A program made the position numbers and the translations under genes. From NCBI GenBank assembly GCA_036925085.1, contig JAUPFP010000011.1, positions 248,001 through 312,000 of the forward strand: a DNA stretch of 64,000 nucleotides, given 5' to 3'. Shown here one piece after another: positions 1 to 11,199 of this stretch (within the stretch, counting starts at the first letter, position 1; the number at the start of each line of letters is the position of its first letter). Under the pieces are notes generated by a model, which did not search any database, had not been told where the DNA came from, and was given only the letters and a program-made list of their open reading frames with translations. This DNA comes from Brachycybe producta. Lineage: Eukaryota > Arthropoda > Diplopoda > Playtdesmida > Andrognathidae.

Positions 1-653
1 TGGATTTTTGAGAGAGAAAGTTAAAAAATATATACAGTGTATATTGTGTATATTCATGACGGATTCTCAAAATCTATTTGAAATGAAATAATATAAATAA
101 AAAGCTGAATCATTTCCCACACATTTACAAATCACAAAAATCACGATTTTTTTTTTTGGCTTCTCAAAGTATTGAAATCGAGAAAGAAAGAAAGCCAATA
201 ACATGTACCTCCATATTGTTCTCGAATACATTTTTAAAGCCACCAGAGAAGCGTAATGTAAATGCCACTCAAGATCATCATCATGAAAATGTTTTCCTAC
301 TATACTGCTTTATACGTGCAGGGTTTCACAAAAGTCCTTCCACGGAGGAAAAACCTGCGGATCATATTAGTTATTCAAATGATGAAATTGAGCTATTAAT
401 GTTGTGCATTCACATACATATATAAACATTTCTTTTGGGACACCCTGTATGTTATTTATCGCCTTTTTAATTATTAAGTTAGGTAAAATGCCATAATATT
501 TTACTACAAGAAGGGGACGTTTCAATAAGATTCAGAAGCCATACTATTTGTCAACGTGAGATTGCTGGTCGAATTATTTAAATCATGAGTTGCTGCATCA
601 CTAACTTTCTTTTCTCCGCATCTTTTTTTTTTCTTCTCACTACTGTTTACGTG
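1..653. other. Intergenic, no gene recognised
   Basis: AT-rich sequence with short open frames that lack any family signature. At about 437-450 there is an 'acaccctgta' motif of the sort that ends many arthropod mariner-like elements; similar tags recur near 2005, 9572, 14011 and 16858. No complete element could be delimited here. Confidence 0.5.
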
Positions 654-965
654 CGTATGGAGCCCTGTAAGGGACATGCGAGATTTTTTTTAAATCCAGA
701 ATCTTGACATATCGACTTTTAAATCTCTTTTATTCGCCCATGTTAATTATGCCATGTTGTGCGCGCCCATACCCTAATAATTAAATTATTGCAAGCGCCC
801 TCTTGTAGCAGCGATAATTTAAGTATTAAGAGTGTGGTGCGCACAACATGGCATAATTAACATGGCCGAATAAAAGAGATTTAAAAGTCGAAATTTCGAA
901 ATTAAAGTCGACATTTTGAGATTTAAAAAAAAAAATCTCGCATGTCCTTTACAGGGCTCCGTATG
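654..965. mobile_element. Fold-back MITE with arms of about 110 bp
   Basis: The left arm (about 654-768) and right arm (about 836-965) are near-perfect reverse complements. They share the outer block 'gagccctgtaa', then 'ggacatgcgagatt', a T/A-rich tract, 'cttttaaatctctttta' and 'catgttaattatgccatg'. The right arm has an extra short duplication. Only about 65 bp separate the arms and there is no coding capacity, which is typical of a non-autonomous DNA transposon. No clear target duplication was found, so the superfamily is unknown. Confidence 0.75.
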
Positions 966-970
966 TGTGT

Positions 971-1504
971 GTTAAGGTGGCTGAATACACATTTATTTTG
1001 TTGCTGTTTTTTTTTCCTTCCAGATGGCGCCACTATAGTGCCCATATGTTATGTTCTATAGGCGGTCTCTCTCCCCTCACCCGCGGCTTTCAGAAAATCT
1101 ATATTTTTCAAGCGAACATTTTACACCAGAAGCATTACAAAAAAAATCAAAGTGTTTTAAAAGCTAGAATAGTTGGTGATAATGTTTTTTTTTTATGCTG
1201 ATGATATTTTTAAAAAATAAACTTTTTTATGATAGTTTGAAAAAGACAAAAACTCAAAACGGGCTCATTTTCAAACTGCTACAAAAATGTTTATTTTTTA
1301 AGATATTGCCATAATCTTTTACCATTCTACTTTTGAAAACAATTTCAATTTTTCCATAATGTTATTTAAAAAAAACGTTTGCTTGACGTTTTTGTGTCCA
1401 AATTATACAAAAAAAAACGTCTATGGAGTATAGCATTAGCCACTGCAGTGGCGCCATCTGGGGGACAAAAGCAAAATAGCTATGTATTCAGCGACTTTAA
1501 TACA
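971..1504. repeat. Inverted repeat pair ending in 'cagatggcgccact'
   Basis: Positions 971-1040 and 1441-1504 are reverse complements. They share 'ctgaatacac/ctgaatacat', an AT tract and 'cagatggcgccact'. The pair starts six bases after the preceding fold-back element. A related 'cagatggcaccac' block lies alone at about 2832. It is probably another MITE, or an older insertion split by the intervening 400 bp of AT-rich DNA. Confidence 0.55.
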
Positions 1505-3115
1505 ACTTTGAGGGTAATAGGCTCTCCATCTACATAATATAACGAGTATTCTTATGTAGCCTCTAACTTCCAAATATTGCTCAATGCTCATTGTTGCAGA
1601 AGTACTGCTTTTTGAAAATGGAAGTGGAAGAAGCCACATCAACAACAGAAAGCTCAAAGATCTGACCTCTTTGAACCCCTGCTTAGAAATCGCATTAAGA
1701 TATATTTTATGTCGATTTTTAACTTGACGTTTTCGTGCTTGAGGTGGACGGTTTTTTTTGTGTGTGTTGGGGACCACACACAAACGTGTAAAATTGACAA
1801 CCACATTCCCAAATACAATAAGAGCCACTTGCTGACTAATACACAAAGCTACTTATCAATTAAGGGCACACCCTTTCATCCACTGCAAATAAAACCCACA
1901 CTGTAACAATATATAGTAATAAAAGTTAGATAAGAGTTTTTGTTGTTGTTAATGAAGTAACTATATGAAATAGTTGTTTCTTGTTAATTCATGATATGTA
2001 GCAGCACCCTGTATTTCTATAAGCAGTGGATGAAAATGATTGCATTTTATAGAAATGTAATGACAGGTGTCCACTTTTATTTCACGCATCAATGATTGAA
2101 TGAATAGATGAATGAATGAAAGAGGGGAAAGGAACTGAAGATGCTCAATTTTGAAGAAGAAAAAAATATTTGATGTGCTTCTGTGTGGTGTACGTTTATG
2201 GATCTTGGAATTTGCATATTTTCTGTGGCAGCGTATGACAATGTAGGCTAATAGTGCTCCATTGGCGGCTACAGCCATTGTGTTGTTACTTGTCGCTGAC
2301 TATTGTAGTGGCATCGTGCCACAGATAAAAAGTTTAATTATTTTCATTTAAGGTGGGCTAAATAAATTAGAGGTGGGACGAATCCTAAATTTTCTCGAAT
2401 CCGAATCCAAATAGGTCCATGAATCTCCAGAATCTCTCAAATCCTTCATATAAGAATCCTATATTATTCATTAAGAAGATACAAATAAATGAAATAATAA
2501 TAAATGATAAATTATTAATAATAAAAAACAGTATGGCACTCAGGGTCGCCACAAGGTGATGATATTGGTGATCCGGGTACCACCGAAGTTACAACAATTG
2601 ACGTTTTTTTTGGGTTAGCGCTTCTATTGGACGTCAATGGAGTTAAAACTAATTTTACCAAAGTTTTTAATAGTTTTTTTTAGGTTAGGATTCAAAAGAT
2701 TCGAAAGACGAAAAAGCGCGAAGATTCGCGTTTTTGAATCTCGAATATTTTTCAAGATTTGCGGGATTCGAGGATTCGAATGGCCCATCCCTAATATAAA
2801 TGTTTCCTTCTACATGTATATTTCCCCCTTCAGATGGCACCACATTACATTTCACAGTACATACTTATTATAGGAATTCCCTACTACAAAAGTGTAGGGT
2901 GAAAAATTAATTTTTAAAAATATTTTAATAGACTAATTGAATTTAAAGAACACATTAACATGATCCCAAATAACGTACCTTTGAACCAAAAAAGGTGTTA
3001 TTTCTTAAAATCTATATAATTTTCGCCTGGATTGAAAAATTTTAAAGCAATTTCTGAACCCACGTTAATATCCATGCAATATATTTAAGCTTTAAAAACA
3101 TTCTAAAACCCTTAT
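1505..3115. other. Intergenic, no gene recognised
   Basis: No exon with convincing codon structure or splice signals was found on either strand. The longer open frame at 1436-1846 (minus) overlaps the preceding inverted repeat and matches no family I recognise. Positions 2370-2790 hold degenerate 'gaatc/gattcg' repeats. Confidence 0.45.
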
Positions 3116-3548
3116 GCCGCAGTCAGACTAGGCTGGTTTCCCAGCCACTGGTTGCTGCTGGCTGGTTGTAGCGCTCTAGCAGCAGCATAGTCTGAACTGC
3201 TACTAGCAGCTGCTTTCTCTAGCGGGCTAGTGATTTTAACAGCGGCTGGTGAAGTTGGACATGTCCAACTTTAGCAGCTACCAGCTGGTCATGTGACTCC
3301 CTTCCTGCTGCTGCCATCTAGTGTGAACTTTTTATTGTTAGTAGTGGCACTAGTGGTAGTTGAAACTCCACTACTTGGGTTGGTTGTTGTTAGAGTTTGT
3401 GTTTTTGCAAGACGGTGATTGGATGACTTGCGCTGCTAATACCAGCAGTGACTGGACAAGTGTGAACCCAAAGCAGCTGCTGCTTGCTGTTGCTGCTAAT
3501 AGCCAGCAGCAACCAGTGGCTTGTAAACCAGCCTAGTGTGACTGCCGC
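3116..3548. mobile_element. MITE with 45-bp terminal inverted repeats, copy 1
   Basis: The element is unusually GC-rich and full of cagctg/cagcag motifs. It starts with a 'gcagtcagactaggctgg' block and ends with 'ccagcctagtgtgactgc', its reverse complement with few changes. The inverted similarity continues inward through 'tggttgctgctggct'. It has no coding capacity. A second copy follows after about 25 bp. Confidence 0.75.
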
Positions 3549-3573
3549 TTTATTAACAGTATCCCCCACTTAT

Positions 3574-4059
3574 GGCGCATTAATCCACACTAGACTGGTT
3601 TACCAGCTGCTGGTTGCTTTTTTCTGGTTGTAGCCTGCTAGCAGCATAGTGTGAACTGCTACCAGCAGCTGCTTTCTCTAGCACGTTAGTGATTTTAACA
3701 GCGGCTGGTGAAGTTGAACATGTCCAACTTTAGCAGCTACCAGCTGGTCATGTGACTCCCTTCCTGCTGCTACCAGTGTGCTACCAGCTAGAGTGAACCC
3801 TTTGTCGATAGTAGTGGCCCGTTTGTCGCTAGTAGTGGCCCCTTTGTCGCTAGTAGTGGCACTAGTGGGTAGTTGAAACTCCACTGCTTGGGTTGGTTGT
3901 TGTTAGATTTTGTTTTTGCAAGACGGTGATTGGATGACTTGCACTGCTAATACCTGCAGAGACTGGACAAGTGTGAACCGAAAGCAGCCACTGCTTGCTT
4001 TTGCTGCTAATAGCCAGCAGCAACCAGCGGCTTGTAAACCAGCCTAGTGTGAATGCGCC
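3574..4059. mobile_element. MITE, copy 2 of the same family
   Basis: This element is homologous to the one at 3116-3548 over nearly its whole length, in the same orientation. It shares 'agcagctgctttctctagc', 'catgtccaactttagcagc' and 'agacggtgattggatgact'. Its ends are 'ggcgcattaatccacactag' and 'ctagtgtgaatgcgcc'. It differs from copy 1 by a short triplication of a 'tttgtcgctagtagtggcc' unit at about 3800-3858. Two side-by-side copies in one orientation suggest tandem duplication or nested insertion. Confidence 0.7.
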
Positions 4060-4971
4060 TTTACCAACAACACATGAAAAAAGAAAGCTGACAAATTATG
4101 AATTGTGTTGTTGTCAATGTTATTCTATGGGGAGACAGTAGCCCTACATGGTCAAATTAAATGTTTAAATAACCATCTTAAATAAAGGTTTTCTTAACAA
4201 TAAATACAAACTAGCAATAAAAATAACAATAATGTCATAATTGGAAGTTTACTGCAGTTTTAATTTTTCTATATGTAGGCCTAATACAATGTTGGCGAAG
4301 TTGTGAACTGAACAATAGGTGTTGCGGTTGCAACACTGCAACACCCCTGGGACCGACTATATGTATAGCTCTGTATGTGTGTGTGATTCGAGAAATTTTT
4401 TTCAGTACGTGTTTAAAAACATCAGGTAGTTTGTTAAAAATTAACTGCAATAAGACGGATGAATAAAACAAGCATAATAATTACTTTTAGCAGCAAGTGG
4501 TCGTTTGGAGAACATTTGAACTGAGTACTCGGTTAAGATGCATCATGGATTCATGGATAATGAATAATAATCTACATATATAAAATTGTAATTGTGTGTG
4601 TTTGTCCGTCTGTATTTTTTTCGACCATCACACAAAATTGACATCACCTTATTTTCACAACTTAGGGTTGTATTCTTCTTAATGGTTTTTAAGTTAAAGC
4701 TGGTGGTTCATGAAACTTTCTATATGAAAAGTTCATGCGTTTAGTTAGCATTCCCTTTGACATAAGAATTATTAAGAATATGACAATTAGTCGAGTTGAG
4801 AATGCGAACTGATCACTCTTACATTAAGTTGATAACAGTGATTACGGTTTTCTAAACGTACAACTTTGTAAATTTGAGACTTTGAGGAGGTATCAGTTTA
4901 ATAGGTGGGGCGATTCCCAAGCTACTATTATGAACTAAAAAACGATTAGCCCAAACTATTATGACTCTAAT
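4060..4971. other. Intergenic; possible Helitron-like 5' end
   Basis: No gene recognised. At 4571 the sequence 'tctacatatataaaa' followed by 'tgtgtgtttgtccgtctg' resembles the 5' terminal TC...ATATAAA block of arthropod Helitrons. No matching 3' hairpin-CTRR end was found, so this is a weak call. Confidence 0.3.
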
Positions 4972-6344
4972 GCCTAGTACACACCTGATAATTTAAAAGC
5001 ATTTAAATGAGAAGTGTGTTCTACAGAGCCCTCTGTAAAGGGCAAACAAACAATACGTCGAATTCAATTTATTAAGTTAATAATCTAAAAATATTGAGTT
5101 AATACTTAAATATAATATATGTTTGATTTAGTATTTCAATTTAAAATATTAATAATTAAAGTTAATTTTTATTTGGTTCATGTCCTTAACTGGATTCCGT
5201 ATAATTCACCAAACACATTTAATTTGAATTCATTTAACTCAGGTGTGAACAAGGTATAACATGTGGCTCACAGTATTAAGTGATTTAAAGTACGCTCGTA
5301 TTTATATTTTTTTTATTAGGAAAAAGATATAGACATAGAAGCAAAATAAAACAGCAGAAGTGGAAGTTTTTAAAAAAAAAAATAATTTCCAGTATTTTTA
5401 TCCTTAAAAAGTAGTTTCAGTAGACGCGGTTCTCTCGAACATTTATCAACTACTTCAGAAACAAAACTTTCATTAATTTTTATTTTGTAGAAAGAAGTGG
5501 ACCGACATTAAACACATTTTGAACAATAAGCAAAACAGTTCTTAAAATTACTCAAAATTTTTATTTTACATCATTATTTCAAATTCCAAAAATCAAAATT
5601 TTGTACATTAAAAATGGCTTTGGAAAGGGGGCGACCGCCCCACCCTGCCCCTTTGTGTGGGAGGGCGCCCATGGGAGGAGGTATTAAGAATTTGGATGGG
5701 TCTTTTAACTAATTATCCTATTGGCAATGTTGTGAATGTTTCTGTCCATCATTGTCCAGTGTCATTGTATGTACTGTCTGTGACTGATTGGATGTTTTTG
5801 TGATCTGAATATGTACGTATGTCTCTTATCTTTCACTCAGTTAAAATGTGTTTGTACTCATTGTTTATGTGTGGGAGATATTTACGTGCTGAGATACTAC
5901 TGTGTGTTTGTGTGCACGTCTATCTTATCTCACCACTCGTCCGTCGTCTACTGTACGTGTGTTTGTGTATTTATGTGAGATTTTGTTTTCCATTTCACAC
6001 TATTCCCTCTCTCTCTCTCTATCTGCAATTTGTACCCCCTTAAAAACGTAATCCACATACAGTAACCTTATTATTTTGGGATTAATAATTTATGATGTTC
6101 TATAATCCTGATTATATAGCTCTATCACGAATTTCGAAACTTTTTTTTTTTTGTTCTTGCGTGTATGTAGTAGTATGCTGGGTGTAGGTCAAGTGCAACA
6201 AATCATTAGAAAAACAAAAGAATTCCATCCCTCTCTCCCTTCTTCTGTCTCCATATACTCGCTCGTAAGTTAGGGAAGAATCACACACACTGAATTAATT
6301 GGCACTGCATTTCACTTTTTAAGGAATTTAACAGAAGCGCCATA

Positions 6345-6890
6345 TACAGGGTGACAATTATTGAGCTATATGAAAAGAAACCTTGATAACTTTCGAACCG
6401 TTGGCGAGATTCAGTTCAAATTTGGCGGTTGAATGCAGGGCATGTTGGGATTTTTTGTGCGCATGCGCACGCTTATTGTTGTTGATTTTTATTTTTCAGT
6501 GAAAATGTCAAAATACAGCATTTCTGAGCGGATATCCATCGTCAAGGCCTACTATTCCAGCAATAACAGCCTTAACCTTGTGACTCATTTTTGTGGGGCA
6601 ATATTAAAGACAAAGTTTACACAAAAAACCCCAAAACCATCACTGAGCTCAAAACTGCCATCCAGAAGGTCATTGAAAGCATCGATGTCCAGACACTTTA
6701 GCGAGTTGTGCAGAATGTTGCTATTTGTCTGCACCACATCATAGCCATTGATGGCATGCATATCGAACATGTCATAAACTAAATCCGAATATCTGTAGTT
6801 ACGTTTACAATTGCATAAAATGTTTGAACTCAATAGCTTTTTGAATAATGAATTTCTTTTATCATATAGCTCAATAATTGTCACCCTATA
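6345..6890 (+). mobile_element. Tc1/mariner-like (IS630) element, decayed
   Basis: Terminal inverted repeats 'cagggtgacaattattgag' (left) and its complement at about 6854-6887 (right) bound a 0.54-kb element next to TA dinucleotides. Inside, from 6506, is a helix-turn-helix start (MSKYSISERISIVKAYY), as in the N-terminal DNA-binding domain of arthropod mariner-like transposases. From about 6632, in another frame and broken by a TAG, comes a typical C-terminal segment (ELKTAIQKVIESIDVQTL, then DGMHIEHV). The whole catalytic DDE region is missing, so this is an internally deleted, non-functional copy. Confidence 0.75.
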
Positions 6891-7300
6891 TCTTTAAGTA
6901 CAAAAAGCCACAGAAATATTTTGATTTTTTTTATTTCCATTTAGAATTTCTGCTCGTTTTCCAGCGTGTGTGATTCTTCCCTTACTTTAGAAAGTGTATA
7001 TGTAAACTAGAATATGTAGAAATGTGTATTTGTACATAATATTTAGACAAAAAAAAACAATTTAAAAAAAAATAATCTTAACGATCAGAATGCATAATTA
7101 TAGTAAAAAGAAAAAAACAAAAAATGAGTACTTTCAAAATAATTAAACAATTGAAACAATTTTAATTATGTATATTGTACACACATAAGTTAAATGAATT
7201 CAAATTAAATGTGTTTAGGTGAATTATACGGAATCCAGTTAAGGACATAAACCAATTAAAAATTGACTTTAATTATTATTTTAAATTGAAATACTAAATC

Positions 7301-7756
7301 GGGTCAGGATAAAAAGATGAACGGGATGAACATTGGGGTAACTCTAAAACCCGACACAGAATGCATATAGAATAAGATGAACACTATATCATGGATGAAC
7401 ACACATTTTAAAGGGATGAACAGAGAAATAAAAGGATGAACATTCTTTAATGGGATGAACATGGTTTTAGTTTAGGTTAGGTAACCGAACCTAACCTAAC
7501 CTAACCGAACCTAACCCCATAAAACCATGTTCATCCCCTCTAAAACCATGTTCATCGATCTTAAAACCATGTTCATCCCCCCTAAAACCATGTTCATCCC
7601 TTTAAAGTATGTTCATCCTTTTATTTCTCTCTGTTCATTCCTTTAAAATGTGTGTTCATTAATTAAAATATAGTGTTCATCTAATTCTATATGCATTCTG
7701 TGTCGGGTTTTAGAGTTACCCCAATGTTCATCCCGTTCATCTTTTTATCCTGACCC
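7301..7756. mobile_element. Mutator-like fold-back MITE with 9-bp target duplication
   Basis: The element is 456 bp long with perfect or near-perfect terminal inverted repeats of about 70 bp. It starts with 'gggtcaggataaaaagatga' and ends with the reverse complement. It is flanked by the identical 9-mer 'tactaaatc' at 7292-7300 and 7757-7765. Long inverted repeats with a 9-bp duplication fit the Mutator (MULE) superfamily. The middle holds several 'ccatgttcatccc' units and, at about 7470-7517, a cluster of TTAGG/CCTAA motifs. It has no coding capacity. It inserted into the right arm of the 4972-7936 element, so it is the younger of the two. Confidence 0.85.
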
Positions 7757-7951
7757 TACTAAATCAATATTTTGTCAAATAGTTTCTATATTATATTTAA
7801 GTATTAACTCAATATTTTCAGATTATTAACTGAATAAATTGAATTTGATATATTGTTTGTTTGCCCCTCACAGAGGGCTCTGTAAAACACGTTTATTATT
7901 TAAATGCATTTAAATTGTCAGGTGTGTACTAGGTATAAGAAAGTAGTTTAA

Positions 7952-8850
7952 GAGCCTAGGTACACCGCCATCTTGTTGTTTTGAGCAGACGACAACGAGA
8001 CAAATGAGTGTTCTTATATGGTGTTACTAAAACTGAAAGAAATCGCCTCACAATCGCTCAATTAAAATACAGTAAAGCGCAAAATGCAATAAAAAGTATT
8101 GTTCTTCACGTGCTCGATTTATATAATTTTTGAAAAGGTCTTTCTATTTTTAAACAAGGTTCAAAGTCGTTCGTTTTTTTTAACTCCATGTTAAATCCCA
8201 TTGGCCCCAAAACCGTCCCACAAACATTTGAAAAACTCTCGTTAAAAACGATTTAGAACAATAACAAAATAATTAGCACATACATTCATGTATTGGCTTC
8301 ACGATGTTTCCTTTTTATAAATTTTAAAAAGGTCCTTCTATTTTTTAATAACGTTTAAAATAGTACGTTTTTTAACTCCATGTTAAGTCCCATAGGAGCA
8401 AAACACCGTCCCACAAACGTTAGAAGAACTCCCATTAAAATGATTTAGAACAACCAAAAAAAATTAGCACGTACTTACACGTGTTTATTGCTTTCAGGAT
8501 TATTCCTTTTTCTAAATTTTAAAAGGGCTTTCTATTTTTAAATAACATTTAAAATCTCACGTTTTTTTAACTCCATGTTAAGTCCCATAGGAGCAAAAAA
8601 CCGTCACCCAAACATTTGAAGAACTCCTGTTAAAGCGACTAAGAACAATCACACAAAAATTAGCACGTGCATTAATCTATTGGCTTCACCATGTTTTCTT
8701 TTTATAAGATTAGCACGCGAAATTATTTTTCTATTAATTATTATGTGACTTCGAACCGGGAGAAAAAACGTTAAAAACCGTTTTTCAATCAACAACGATC
8801 GCAGCGCCTACATTCGGAGAAATTTCGAATTAAACGATGTATCTAGCCTC
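7952..8850. mobile_element. TTAA-flanked piggyBac-like MITE, copy 1 (long form)
   Basis: Both ends are flanked by TTAA (7948-7951 and 8851-8854), with terminal repeats 'gagcctag' and 'ctagcctc' (one mismatch). TTAA duplication is the hallmark of piggyBac-type transposition; assignment beyond that is inference. The body contains a unit of about 190 bp ('aaggtccttctatttttaa' through 'ttggcttcacgatgtt') in three tandem, diverged copies, against two in the other members. It has no coding capacity. Confidence 0.8.
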
Positions 8851-8854
8851 TTAA

Positions 8855-10180
8855 GATTATTGTAAATATACTTCATAATTTTATTTTTTTAAAGGAATAT
8901 GCAATAAATAAAATAAAAAAAATATATAATAAAAAATAAAAGAATATAAGAGCAAAACATATTTAGACTATATTTCTTAAAGTTTGTATCTTTGTCTGAA
9001 GACGCCATAACTCGGAAACGGAAGGAAATATCGAGCTGAAGTTTTCACTGAACATTCTATGGCCGATTTGTAGATGAACGCAACGTATTTCAAGTCGCTA
9101 TACGTCGTTCTCTTCACAAGTTATGGGCATATATATATGATTATTTATTGTATGACCATTTTTGGCTTCATTTGTATTTACTACCGAATTATGTAATTTA
9201 AAAAAAAAATTACAAAAAAAAAAGCCAACAAATATATCATTTTAAAGTGAATTGAGAGGTGGCATTGATGGAATCACCTGAGATAAGGACACACGTGCAT
9301 TGTCCGTGGGGTTCTTCGAACGGCCAAAATTGTTACATTTCAGGGGTTGGGTGGATATACTCAACATACTTACTGTGTATAGGCCTACACACTGTTCCCA
9401 GTAGGGAGCCAAGACTAAACTGTCAACATTGACAAACACAAATTTCTCTGAAAGAGAAAGAAACATCGCAAAGATTTTTTACTTTAGATTAAGAAGAAGA
9501 AAAAACACACCAAAAGTATAAAAAGAATTCCACTTTATTCTAAGTTTTCATCTCCAAATGCGGCTTCTATACAGGGTGTCACCAAATATTGATACTTTCA
9601 CCTTTCATAATTCCTATGCTTCAAGGTGGCGCAATTAAAATGCGTCCCACTTAAAGATTGGCATCTTATTCTAAAACTAAAATAAAGGCTAGAATTCAAA
9701 GGTGGAATCAGCGTTTAGCATAGCCTTAAAAAAGACATTTTTTTTTACTAAAAGTGCATTTTTTTTCTGCTTGCCTTACTAATCAATACTCTCTTAACAT
9801 TGTGCCCAAAAACCTCATGTGTCCCCGCTGTTGCGGTGTCTGCAGCCCCCTAGTTACATCCCTGCCCAGAGGCATAGGGATGGTTCTTGGTGCCCGGGGA
9901 CAAGGGGTTAAATTGACACCCCCAGCAAATAATATTTCATTTAGTAACCATAACCAAAATCATTGTTCATAAAATCAGGCCCACCAGGAGGGGGAAAGGG
10001 GTGAGGGGATAAATGATGTGGGCACCACCCTGGAAAAATAATAAAAATTGGGCCCCACCTTTTGACCATTTTGTCATTTTTTAAATCGAAACTTTAATCT
10101 TTATTGTTTATAAAAACTGTAGGGCTATATTGAGACGTTCTGGGCCCTACCGCTTTATTTTATTTAGGGGTTTTATAATT
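8855..10180. other. Intergenic, no gene recognised
   Basis: AT-rich with no convincing exon. At about 9572 there is a mariner-type 'acagggtgtcacc' tag, and the following 80 bp could be the end of a decayed element. Positions 9830-10150 are locally GC-rich with short repeated 'ggcccc' segments, without a reading frame. Confidence 0.45.
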
Positions 10181-10182
10181 GT

Positions 10183-10680
10183 GTCACGCTCTGTATTTTT
10201 GTTGTGACTTCCGGGCCACTTGGTATGTTAAGGTACCGATTGACCCAGATTCTATTTTTGAGTTGACCTTTTTGTTCCCCCTCTTATCCCTATTGTACTC
10301 CCCTTCCACATAAGTGGATTTTATAGGTTTTTAATGTGAAGTTGTTTACCCTTTTAAAAAAAACGTGAGGCAGCAGTTTGGTCAATTAGACCAATCCTTT
10401 GATTGCTCCATTTGGCCTCAAACTTGTTAATTATCCAATCAAAGAAAAGCGTCATGAAAATCCGACTTAGGGATTCTCAGGGTATAAAAAGAGACATGTT
10501 TTTGTGTGAGTTCACTTTTAAAACAGAGAATCTATACACGACTTCGGATAGATTCTAGAAACGATATTTTTGTATGTTAAAACCCAAGTTCTGGATAATT
10601 ATTTTATCTACGAAATAAATCCTTATTTACTTTAAACCAGTGTGGAAATTATTTATTTTCATGACTTTGCATTCATCATC
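10183..10680 (+). mobile_element. Possible solo LTR (promoter-like block)
   Basis: The sequence starts 'tgtcacgctctg'. It has two CCAAT boxes (about 10391 and 10435), a strong TATA box 'ggtataaaaagag' at about 10480 and an AATAAA at about 10613. This is the order expected for U3-R-U5 of an LTR retrotransposon. I found no second LTR, primer-binding site or gag/pol, and the right border is unclear. It could instead be the promoter of an unrecognised gene. Confidence 0.35.
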
Positions 10681-10919
10681 AATTGCAGCTTTACACCTCA
10701 TCAGATACTACTATAAGCAACAATCAGGTGCAAACCTGCAACTTTAAGCCAAGCAGTTCAACGCCATCTTCAAGGGTGATTTACAGACGAAAGTCCGCCG
10801 AAGTGCAAAGACAAAAGATCCTCAAAACTGTGAGAGTCTTTGCAAAGAGACTAGTGAGGACGTTAAATAAGTATTATATTGGCCTAGTCCTCTCGGGCCA
10901 GGTAGAAGAAGTGACCTAG
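10681..10919 (+). other. Open frame of unknown nature behind an acceptor-like site
   Basis: A pyrimidine-poor 'tcaattgcag' is followed by an open frame of about 78 codons. Its second half is rich in Arg and Lys (RRKSAEVQRQKILKTVR). No family was recognised. It lies just after the LTR-like block and may be transposon debris. Codon composition is less AT-biased than its surroundings, the only positive sign. Confidence 0.2.
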
Positions 10920-11029
10920 CCAACAACTTAAGAGACGAGTGCAAACTCGTTGAAACTGAAAGTGTTGTTATGGCTAGTTTTGTGGGTCAATTTTAGCATG
11001 TTTTCATGTCCATTTTGGTGCGCCCTGGG

Positions 11030-11195
11030 CATGGCTCCCGGCAGGGCCGGACTGGCTAGTGGTTGGCCCCACCGGCTATGAAATTGTGTTGGCCCCAGCC
11101 CCAAAATAACCAATGATTTGCCCTTTATTTATTTTGGCCCCCAATTGACCGGCGATCGCCGGTCAGCCGGCCGGGCCAGTCCGGGCCTGGCTTCC
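11030..11195. repeat. GC-rich palindromic repeat
   Basis: 'cagggccggactggc' at about 11042 is mirrored by 'ggccagtccgggcctg' at about 11174, and inside lies the perfect palindrome 'ccggcgatcgccgg'. The GC content is far above that of the surroundings. A similar 'ccggcccttctggcatttgc' block occurs inside a Dscam gene 2 intron at about 63650, suggesting related dispersed repeats. Confidence 0.55.
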
Positions 11196-11199
11196 GGGG

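Larger units (their letters stand above)
4972..7936. mobile_element. Composite element bounded by inverted arms of about 270 bp
   Basis: The left arm (about 4972-5246) and right arm (about 7186-7936) are reverse complements. They start at 'cctagtacacacctga' outermost and run through 'acagagccctctgt', 'aatattgagttaatactta' and 'ttaactggattccgtataat'. The right arm is interrupted at 7301-7756 by a separate Mutator-like element. The 1.9-kb interior holds a mariner-like remnant (6345-6890), itself flanked by a third short inverted pair, about 6266-6290 and 6963-6989 ('gggaagaatcacacac'). No intact transposase was found. Confidence 0.7.

Noticed and set aside
1436-1846. 136-codon minus-strand open frame
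   Set aside because: Overlaps an inverted repeat, has no family signature, and its residues follow the repeat rather than protein-like codon bias.
6433-6744. 103-codon frame as a functional transposase gene
   Set aside because: Only the N-terminal helix-turn-helix part is in frame; the catalytic region is deleted and the C-terminal segment is in another frame with a stop.
7470-7520. TTAGG-like cluster as a true chromosome end or telomere
   Set aside because: Only a few units, arranged as an inverted pair inside a transposon with target duplication, and flanked by ordinary sequence.
7186-7936. CRISPR-like or phage-like repeat structures in the repeat-rich first 12 kb
   Set aside because: Repeats are inverted-arm eukaryotic transposons without regular spacers or associated genes.
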